Assembly (NCBI GenBank): GCA_011959285.1
Contig: BLLW01000029.1
Span: 1-42,656, forward strand
DNA length: 42,656 nt
Source: Lachnospiraceae bacterium
Lineage (GTDB): Bacteria > Bacillota > Clostridia > Lachnospirales > Lachnospiraceae
Direction of reading: 5' to 3'
In this document: piece after piece, positions 35,938 through 42,656 of the stretch
Layout of the letters: every line of letters starts with the position of its first letter
Position numbering within the stretch: position 1 is the first letter of the stretch
Program-made: the position numbers and the translations under genes
Notes under the pieces: generated by a model
Database searches by the model: none
What the model saw: only the letters and a program-made list of their open reading frames with translations
What the model was told of the DNA's origin: nothing

Positions 35938-37167
35938 ATGCTTGTTACATTAATACCGTTATTTGATGAAAAAATGAGCGTGCAGGCTTACTCGTTATTT
36001 TCACAGAAGAACAATTATTTGTTAAATCCCAGCCTGCAGGGAACCGGGCAGAATGACGGTGCAGTCGATATACCGGGATTTGAAGTGATTAAGATGGTAG
36101 GGCTTGAGGCGCTTGCTTCTGGTAAAGAAATATTTGTGACAGCAAATAACATTTCCATATTTTCTGATATTAATTTCCAATGTCAGGCGCCTCATGACCG
36201 TCTTGTGCTGCTCATTGACAGTACAATCCCGCCGGATGAAATGTACATAAGCAGGATTAGAGAACTCAAGGAGATGGGCTTTAAGTTGGCAATCCGCAAG
36301 CTGGAAGTGCAGAGCTTTGAGTCATATCGGGAAATTCTTCTTTTGATGGATTATATTTTCCTAGATCATAAGAAAGTGGATGTTAGCAAAGCAAAGATTT
36401 ATTTTTCCAGTTTATATCCTAATGTACATATCTGTGTAGTCAATATTCAGACACAGGAGATTTTTGAAAAGCTGACCCAAGAGGGCGGTTATCAGCTTTA
36501 TGAGGGTGAGTTTTATCGTGTACCGGTTACGAAGGGGGAGACGGAAGTAACACCTCTTAAGATCAACTACATTGAACTTCTTAACATGGTGAACGCGCCT
36601 GACTTTGATCTTACGAAAGCAGCCGACGTCATTGGAAGGGATACAGCGCTTGTCATTTCACTTCTCAAGATGGTGAACAAGATGGCAGTCAATTCAGAGA
36701 TTACCTCCATTCGACATGCAGCGGCGATGTTGGGACAGAGGGAATTGAAGAAATGGATCAATGCAGCAGTTGCAAATAACCTGTATGCAGATAAACCCAA
36801 TGAAGTTACAAGGCTGTCTCTGCTTCGTGCTAAGTTTGCAGAGAATCTTGCACCTATGTTTGAAATCAGCAGACTGCAGACCTCAGAACTGTTCCTTATG
36901 GGGTTATTCTCCGTATTGGATTTGATTTTGAATACCTCCATGGAAGAGGCGTTAAAAATGGTGAAGGTGTCTAAGGAGATCAGTGATGCTCTTATCGATC
37001 ACAAGGGCGTTTTAGCGCCAGTTATGGAATTTGTTCTTCAGTATGAGAAAGCTGACTGGCAGGAAGTGTCAAGACTCATGATTTTACAGGAAATTGAGAT
37101 GGAGCAGGTCTATACTGCATATATGCAGTCGCTTCAGTGGTATTGCGATTTGTTTTCTGAAGAGTAA
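35938..37167 (+). CDS. Degenerate EAL plus HDOD domain protein (YuxH-like)
   Basis: A 409-residue cytoplasmic protein. The C-terminal ~200 residues are an HDOD domain (LLNMVNAPDFDLTKAADVIGRD and ALVISLLKMVN, then IRHAAAMLGQRELKKW). The N-terminal half has the length and secondary-structure order of an EAL phosphodiesterase domain, as in YuxH proteins, but I see no EAL tripeptide, no metal-binding E/N/D set and no DDFGxG loop, so hydrolysis of cyclic di-GMP is unlikely. It may bind the nucleotide or act as a scaffold. AAGGAG before ATG 35938 rules out the upstream TTG at 35923. The gene is monocistronic. Confidence 0.85.
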   Translation: MLVTLIPLFDEKMSVQAYSLFSQKNNYLLNPSLQGTGQNDGAVDIPGFEVIKMVGLEALASGKEIFVTANNISIFSDINFQCQAPHDRLVLLIDSTIPPDEMYISRIRELKEMGFKLAIRKLEVQSFESYREILLLMDYIFLDHKKVDVSKAKIYFSSLYPNVHICVVNIQTQEIFEKLTQEGGYQLYEGEFYRVPVTKGETEVTPLKINYIELLNMVNAPDFDLTKAADVIGRDTALVISLLKMVNKMAVNSEITSIRHAAAMLGQRELKKWINAAVANNLYADKPNEVTRLSLLRAKFAENLAPMFEISRLQTSELFLMGLFSVLDLILNTSMEEALKMVKVSKEISDALIDHKGVLAPVMEFVLQYEKADWQEVSRLMILQEIEMEQVYTAYMQSLQWYCDLFSEE

Positions 37168-37203
37168 AACAACGAATGTAATGATTTGAAAGGAATCTTC
37201 ATG

Positions 37204-37246
37204 AAAAAATAACGGATAGCCGTATGTAGGCTGTCCGTTATTTTTT
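37204..37246. terminator. Bidirectional intrinsic terminator
   Basis: AACGGATAGCC (37211-37221) pairs with GGCTGTCCGTT (37229-37239) with one mismatch. The stem is flanked by six A on the left and six T on the right, so it can end both the HDOD transcript (plus) and the DUF4317 transcript (minus). Confidence 0.92.
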
Positions 37247-37255
37247 ATTCATCAT

Positions 37256-38401
37256 TTATTTATCTTCTGGCAGAGCATGTCCGTTTCGGATGGTAATACC
37301 ATTTACTTCCACATGATCATTAATTTCGATAACCAGGCATCGTTTGCCTTCAAGGGTCATGGTATTGACCAAGTCTGCCCGGTCAGGATTAACCTTCACT
37401 ACAACATCAGGAGTCTTCACCTCAAAGGTTCTTGTGTTTGCTACATTGTCAACAAGAAGGGAAGTGCGTTCCCCGGCGGCAGCATCATAAAGCTTTTCAA
37501 AGTCAGCAAGCTTTTCTTCCTCAACGCCGCTTTTTTCAAATAGATTCTTAACCTGATGCTTGTCCAGCATGAGAGGTTCAGGTATTTCCTTATGTTCTTC
37601 GATCATTTCCGTAAGGTTTTCATGGATGCTCTTAACAACTTCATATTCAGCCTCATCTCCTAAGGTTTCTTCAATCAAGGACTGAAAAGTTTCCCGCTGG
37701 CTTCCGGCAGTGAGCGGCAGGACGGCGCCTAAAACGTTGTCCACAAATTCTGAGTGAGGCTCTTCGGGGTTCTTAGAATAGTAGAGGGTTTCGTGGATAT
37801 CTGCACATCTGTCATTAAAACTGGGGAAAAGAAAGCCGATTTCCGGCAATTCTACAATCCAGTCGCGGATTCGGTTGTGAAATTCGTTGGTTTCACTGTT
37901 ATAACTTAAGCCAGGCTTAGAAAGATTTACAGGACAGATGCAGCAAAGGATGTAGTCATAGACGCTGTCAGATGCATCGTCCATAGTAAGCCCGTCACTG
38001 GTCTTTCCGGGAACATCATAGGCATCGTGGATTAGGAGAATCAGATAGTTTCCTACATATTCATAAGAAGCGATAACTTTATCGTAAAATTCCTCCAGAA
38101 GGGCGTCGTCTTTTAACTTGCTTTCCCGCAGGCGCAGAAGAAATTCCTGGAATCCCCCTTCTTCTTCACTGGAAAGAGGGAACTCCAGATTCAGCAGATT
38201 CTTTCCAATTGATCCTGAAAGCGCCTTGCGCAGCAACTCAAAATATTTGAAGATTTCCTCTTCTGGAAGGGAGAGAAATGCCTCTTTAAATTCCGTTTTC
38301 TTATTCTTTTCGCCGTCCACGTAGCAGCCGCAGATGCGTGTGATGGAGCAGTTGCTGGGTGTGTACAGCCGTTTGATTTCGTTTACTTCCTGTTTGATCA
38401 T
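37256..38401 (-). CDS. DUF4317 domain-containing protein
   Basis: A 381-residue soluble protein that matches DUF4317 over its whole length: the start MIKQEVNEIKRLYTP, ITRICGCYVDGEKNKK, the LLRKALSGSIGKNL block, ILCCICPVNLSKPGL, and GFLFPSFNDRCADIH. The function is unknown. AAGGGGG lies six bases before the ATG. It starts 11 bases downstream of the giant activase gene on the same strand, so the two are likely cotranscribed, and it ends at a bidirectional terminator. Confidence 0.85.
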   Translation of the reverse strand: MIKQEVNEIKRLYTPSNCSITRICGCYVDGEKNKKTEFKEAFLSLPEEEIFKYFELLRKALSGSIGKNLLNLEFPLSSEEEGGFQEFLLRLRESKLKDDALLEEFYDKVIASYEYVGNYLILLIHDAYDVPGKTSDGLTMDDASDSVYDYILCCICPVNLSKPGLSYNSETNEFHNRIRDWIVELPEIGFLFPSFNDRCADIHETLYYSKNPEEPHSEFVDNVLGAVLPLTAGSQRETFQSLIEETLGDEAEYEVVKSIHENLTEMIEEHKEIPEPLMLDKHQVKNLFEKSGVEEEKLADFEKLYDAAAGERTSLLVDNVANTRTFEVKTPDVVVKVNPDRADLVNTMTLEGKRCLVIEINDHVEVNGITIRNGHALPEDK

Positions 38402-38412
38402 GAGTTTCCCCC

Positions 38413-41400
38413 TTAAGCGGTTTCAGAATGTTCCTGTTGTTTTAAATTTTTCTGTGCGGTGGAGAGCATCAGTTTGATTCTGTTCAGCTGATTGACCTCA
38501 CTTGCGCCAGGATCATAGTCGATGGCAACAATGTTGCTCAGCGGGTATTGATGGCGCAGTTCTTTGATGACTCCTTTCCCCACCACGTGATTTGGCAGGC
38601 AGGCGAAGGGCTGGGTGCAGACAATGTTGTTCACGCCGCTGTGAATCAGTTCTACCATCTCTCCGGTGAGGAACCAGCCTTCTCCGGTCTGATTGCCAAT
38701 AGAGACAATTGGTTTTGCATATTCTACCGTCTGATAGATGCTGGTGGGAGGGGTGAAGTGCCTGCTCTTTGCAAGCGCCTTGGAAGCGCTGCCGCGCAAA
38801 AACTCAAGGGCATCGATGCCAAGTTTTGAAATCAAAGCGGCTTTTTTGCTGGTGCCAAGTTCATCAGCTTTGTAAATCTGATTATAGAAGCAATAGAGCA
38901 TGAAATCCAAAAGATCAGGGACAACAGCTTCTGCCCCTTCTGTTTCTAACAATTCTACCAGATGATTGTTAGCGGCGGGAGCAAATTTTACTAAGATTTC
39001 CCCCACAATGCCGACCCGGGGCTTAACCTCATCGGTAATTGGGATGGCGTCAAAATCTTCCACCATCTGACGGCACATTTTGCGGAAGGTAAAGAAATTC
39101 AGATGCTTTGCTGAAACAAAAGCCTGACATTTCTTCAGCCATTTCTGATGAAGCGCCTCTACGCTTCCTTCTTCCTTTTCATAAGGGCGCATGCGGTAAA
39201 TACAGCGCATGAAGATATCTCCGAATACGGTGCCGTAGGCAGCGCGCATCAGCATATCCAAGTTTAAGTGGAAGCCGGGATTGGACTCGATTCCTGCCAT
39301 ATTAAGGGAGATAACGGGAATCTGCGGCATTCCGGCTTTTTCTAATGCCCTGCGGATGAAGCCTATGTAGTTCGTGGCACGGCAGCCTCCGCCGGTCTGG
39401 GTCATGATGACTGCAACTTTATTGAGATCATATTTACCCGATAGCAGGGCGTCCATGATCTGTCCGACTACCATGAGAGAAGGATAACATGCGTCATTAT
39501 TTACATATTTCAATCCCACATCCACAGCACGCCTGTTATCGTTGGATAAAACTTCAAAATGATAGCCGCAGGCGGCAAAGGCAGGTTCTAAAATATCGAA
39601 ATGGATAGGTGACATCTGAGGACACAGAATCGTATAATCTTTCCGCATTTCTTCGGTAAACTGTACTTTGTCAATGGCGGAAGAGCAGATGGTGCGCTGC
39701 TTGTTTTGGTTTTCCCTCACGCGGATGGCGGAGAGCAGGGAGCGGATTCTGATTCTGGCAGCCCCTAAGTTGTTCACTTCATCGATCTTAAGGCAGGTAT
39801 AAATCTTGTCTGATCCCGTCAGGATATCGTTGACTTGGTCAGTGGTGACGGCGTCAAGACCGCAGCCGAAGGAATTTAACTGAATTAAATCAAGATTATC
39901 AACCGTTTTTACATAACTTGCCGCAGCATATAGTCTTGAGTGGTACATCCACTGGTCAGAAACGATCAAGGGACGTTCTGGTGCGGCAAGATGAGAAATG
40001 GAATCTTCTGTCAGCACGGCAATATCATAAGAAGTGATCAGTTCAGGTATGCCGTGGTTGATTTCAGGATCAATGTGATAGGGGCGTCCGGCAAGCACGA
40101 TGCCGCGTTTTCCGGTTTCCTTAAGGTAAGAGAGTACCTCTTCTCCCTTCATCTGCATATCCTTTCTTGTCTTTGCTAGTTCCTCCCAGCCAAGGCGTGA
40201 GGCTTCCATCACTTCCTCCACGGGAAGTTCCTTAAATTCTTTGGCAAGTGCCTCCGATACCGTTTTTAAATCCCTAAAGGACATAAATGGATTGCGCAGA
40301 ACGGCTTCGCCTCTGCCGATTTCTTCCACATTATTTTTGATATTTTCTGAATAGGAAGTTACGATGGGGCAGTTATAATGATTGTTCGCCTCATCGAATT
40401 CGTTTCTCTCATAAAAGAGAGCGGGGTAAAAGATGAAATCTACTTTCTGGTTGATCAACCAGCTTACGTGCCCGTGTGCTAATTTGGCAGGATAACATTC
40501 TGATTCGCTGGGAATGGATTCGATGCCGAGTTCATAAATCTTACGGTTGGAAACGGGAGATAATAACACCCGATATCCCAGCTTTGTAAAGAAGGTAAAC
40601 CAGAAGGGATAGTTTTCATACATATTAAGGACGCGGGGGATGCCCACAACGCCCCGTACTGCCTCGTCGGCGGCAAGCGGTTCATAGCCAAAAATCCGCT
40701 TTAACTTATAGTCGAAAAGGTTGGGAACGCCGTTTTCATTTTTTTGCTTTCCAAGTCCCCGCTCACAGCGGTTTCCGGAAATATATTGGCGTCCTCCTGT
40801 GAACTTGTTGATGGTGAGGCGGCAGTTATTGGTGCATCCCTTACATTTCGCCATACTGGTGTCGAATTGAAGGGTATTAATCTTTTCAAATGAGAGCATG
40901 GAAGTCTCATAGCCTTCATGGAAGCGCTCTCTGGCAATCAGGGCGGCGCCGAAAGCGCCCATGATGCCCGCAATATCGGGGCGGACTGCTTCGCAGCCTG
41001 CAATTTTCTCAAAACTCCTTAAGACAGCGTCATTATAAAAGGTTCCGCCCTGCACAACGATGTTTTTGCCAAGTTCTGCGGCGTCGGAAACCTTGATTAC
41101 TTTAAAAAGTGCGTTCTTGATGACGGAATAGGCAAGCCCGGCAGAAATATCGGGAACGGATGCCCCTTCCTTTTGTGCCTGTTTGACCTTGGAATTCATA
41201 AATACGGTACATCTGGTACCTAAATCGATGGGATGCTCGGCAAAAAGGGCAGCATGAGCAAAGTCCTCTACGGTATAATTTAAGGACTTGGCAAAGGTTT
41301 CGATAAAAGAACCGCAGCCGGAAGAGCATGCCTCGTTGAGCTGTACGCTGTCCACGGTCTGGTTCTTGATTTTGATGCATTTCATATCCTGACCGCCGAT

Positions 41401-42656
41401 ATCTAAGATGCAGTCTACTTCCGGGTTGAAGAAGGCGGCAGCATAATAATGGGCAACCGTCTCCACCTCCCCATCGTCTAAAAGAAATGCCGCCTTCATC
41501 AGAGCTTCGCCGTATCCGGTGGAACAGGAGCGGACGATGGTCACATCTTCCGGAAGCTGGGAGTAGATTTCTTTGATGGAACGGATGGCAGTCTTTAACG
41601 GACTTCCGTCATTGCTGCTGTAAAACGAGTATAAGAGGGAGCCGTCCTCGCCTACAAGGGCAACCTTGGTGGTGGTGCTTCCGGCATCAATGCCAAGGTA
41701 ACAATTGCCGTGATAGGAGGAAAGCGTATCCGTCCCCACCTTTGCTTTAGCGTGACGGGATTTAAACCCTTCATATTCTTCAGGGGAAGAAAATAAAGGC
41801 TCCATACGCTCGACTTCAAATTCCATCTTAATGTCAGAGGAAAGTTTGTTTACCATTTCTTCCATAGTATAGAAAACCTCTTCCTTGGCATTCATAGCGG
41901 AGCCGATTGCGGCAAAAAGATGCGAATGGTCGATTTCAATCGTGTGTTCTTCGTCCAGCTTCAGGGTACGGATAAATGCCGCCTTTAACTCAGAAAGAAA
42001 GTGAAGAGGACCGCCTAAAAAGGCAACGTGTCCACGAATGGGCTTGCCGCAGGCGAGACCGCTTATGGTCTGATTGACTACTGCCTGAAAAATGGAGGCA
42101 GATAAGTCTTCCTTGGTGGCGCCGTCATTAATCAGAGGCTGAATATCGGATTTGGCAAATACGCCGCATCTTGCCGCAATGGTGTAAAGGGAACGATAAC
42201 TTTTGGCATACTCGTTAAGTCCTGTGGCGTCTGTCTGCAAAAGAGATGCCATCTGGTCGATAAAAGAACCGGTTCCCCCGGCACAGATGCCATTCATACG
42301 CTGTTCCACGTTGCCGCCTTCAAAGTAGATAATCTTGGCATCTTCCCCACCCAATTCGATGGCAACGTCTGTTTTAGGGGCAAGTTCCTTTAAGGCAGTG
42401 GCGACTGAAATAACCTCCTGCACAAAAGGAACTTTAAGATGGTTGGCGAGGGTAAGTCCGCCCGATCCCGTTATCATAGGATGAAGCGTTATATTTCCTA
42501 ATTGCCCATATGCTTCCTGCAATAAATCGGAGAGGGTCTCTCTGATATTGGCAAAGTGTCTTTTATAATCGGAAAACAGGATCTTATGAGCATCATCTAG
42601 TATGGCAATCTTGACCGTAGTAGAACCGATATCGATGCCTAAAGTATTGTATTGAC
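38413..42656 (-). CDS. Giant 2-hydroxyacyl-CoA dehydratase activase-like protein, 5' end beyond window
   Basis: The frame stays open to the right edge; codons beyond 42522 read [15 protein letters not shown], the first phosphate loop of an ASKHA ATPase, so only a few N-terminal residues are missing and the total is about 1,415. Domains in order: first BcrA/HgdC-like ATPase with [12 protein letters not shown] as iron-sulfur ligand site; second ATPase with [14 protein letters not shown] and [11 protein letters not shown]; a cysteine cluster [10 protein letters not shown] and CERGLG; a DUF2229-type domain; and a C-terminal part related to the dehydratase HgdB subunit. Homologues are widespread in Clostridia and use ATP hydrolysis to drive low-potential electron transfer; the partner is unknown. 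Confidence 0.9.
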   Translation of the reverse strand, partial: QYNTLGIDIGSTTVKIAILDDAHKILFSDYKRHFANIRETLSDLLQEAYGQLGNITLHPMITGSGGLTLANHLKVPFVQEVISVATALKELAPKTDVAIELGGEDAKIIYFEGGNVEQRMNGICAGGTGSFIDQMASLLQTDATGLNEYAKSYRSLYTIAARCGVFAKSDIQPLINDGATKEDLSASIFQAVVNQTISGLACGKPIRGHVAFLGGPLHFLSELKAAFIRTLKLDEEHTIEIDHSHLFAAIGSAMNAKEEVFYTMEEMVNKLSSDIKMEFEVERMEPLFSSPEEYEGFKSRHAKAKVGTDTLSSYHGNCYLGIDAGSTTTKVALVGEDGSLLYSFYSSNDGSPLKTAIRSIKEIYSQLPEDVTIVRSCSTGYGEALMKAAFLLDDGEVETVAHYYAAAFFNPEVDCILDIGGQDMKCIKIKNQTVDSVQLNEACSSGCGSFIETFAKSLNYTVEDFAHAALFAEHPIDLGTRCTVFMNSKVKQAQKEGASVPDISAGLAYSVIKNALFKVIKVSDAAELGKNIVVQGGTFYNDAVLRSFEKIAGCEAVRPDIAGIMGAFGAALIARERFHEGYETSMLSFEKINTLQFDTSMAKCKGCTNNCRLTINKFTGGRQYISGNRCERGLGKQKNENGVPNLFDYKLKRIFGYEPLAADEAVRGVVGIPRVLNMYENYPFWFTFFTKLGYRVLLSPVSNRKIYELGIESIPSESECYPAKLAHGHVSWLINQKVDFIFYPALFYERNEFDEANNHYNCPIVTSYSENIKNNVEEIGRGEAVLRNPFMSFRDLKTVSEALAKEFKELPVEEVMEASRLGWEELAKTRKDMQMKGEEVLSYLKETGKRGIVLAGRPYHIDPEINHGIPELITSYDIAVLTEDSISHLAAPERPLIVSDQWMYHSRLYAAASYVKTVDNLDLIQLNSFGCGLDAVTTDQVNDILTGSDKIYTCLKIDEVNNLGAARIRIRSLLSAIRVRENQNKQRTICSSAIDKVQFTEEMRKDYTILCPQMSPIHFDILEPAFAACGYHFEVLSNDNRRAVDVGLKYVNNDACYPSLMVVGQIMDALLSGKYDLNKVAVIMTQTGGGCRATNYIGFIRRALEKAGMPQIPVISLNMAGIESNPGFHLNLDMLMRAAYGTVFGDIFMRCIYRMRPYEKEEGSVEALHQKWLKKCQAFVSAKHLNFFTFRKMCRQMVEDFDAIPITDEVKPRVGIVGEILVKFAPAANNHLVELLETEGAEAVVPDLLDFMLYCFYNQIYKADELGTSKKAALISKLGIDALEFLRGSASKALAKSRHFTPPTSIYQTVEYAKPIVSIGNQTGEGWFLTGEMVELIHSGVNNIVCTQPFACLPNHVVGKGVIKELRHQYPLSNIVAIDYDPGASEVNQLNRIKLMLSTAQKNLKQQEHSETA

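Overview
The window looks like chromosome of a Gram-positive, sporulation-type Clostridium relative, most likely a member of the Lachnospiraceae; the genus cannot be read from the sequence. The basis is moderate-to-low GC, strong AGGAGG-type ribosome binding sites, short U-tract hairpin terminators, and families typical of that group (DUF4317, DUF4474, DUF1266, a giant 2-hydroxyacyl-CoA dehydratase activase, a YtrA-like GntR/ABC cassette, a peptidoglycan-binding SpoIID-like protein). I saw no rRNA, tRNA, CRISPR array, insertion sequence, integrase or phage gene.

Layout. 1-5970: the end of a DUF1266 protein, a MATE exporter and a large hybrid sensor kinase closed by a strong terminator. 6008-7831 (minus): a LysM/PG-binding/SpoIID-like wall protein. 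8000-10838: cutC, a small membrane protein and a membrane-anchored diguanylate cyclase. 10823-12607 (minus): a metallophosphoesterase and a DUF4474 membrane protein, divergent from a TPR-DUF4037-DUF4125 protein at 12755-15088. 15183-15707 (minus): an amidase. 15822-17862: a second MATE exporter and a HAD phosphatase. 18040-20182: an operator-bearing promoter, GntR regulator, ABC ATPase and permease, followed by a decayed HAD hydrolase remnant. 20609-27138: housekeeping genes aroA, hflX, an RluF-like pseudouridine synthase, a LigA-type ligase and metA, closed by a terminator. 27524-35433: a sugar catabolism and uptake operon. 35511-42656: a small coiled-coil protein, a degenerate EAL-HDOD protein, and (minus) DUF4317 plus a giant dehydratase activase running off the right edge.

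The most interesting region is the sugar operon. It encodes an L-fucose-isomerase-like enzyme, a split transketolase, an FGGY kinase and an RbsABC-like importer with two permeases. It carries two separate lesions: a deletion that joins the first ~68 codons of the transketolase C subunit out of frame to the C-terminal half of the FGGY kinase, and an in-frame TAA in the middle of the substrate-binding lipoprotein. The other genes in the operon are open. Its AT-rich leader has four exact copies of the palindrome TAAATTTA.

Other points of note are a LigA-type ligase whose motif IV lysine is a cysteine, a MetA whose Glu111 predicts acetyl-CoA rather than succinyl-CoA use, alternating ATATACAT/ATGTATAT half-sites in the GntR promoter, and an intrinsic terminator inside the 3' end of an oppositely oriented gene. 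I found no clear new multi-gene defence or biosynthetic system. The best candidate for undescribed biology is the TPR-nucleotidyltransferase-like-DUF4125 protein.
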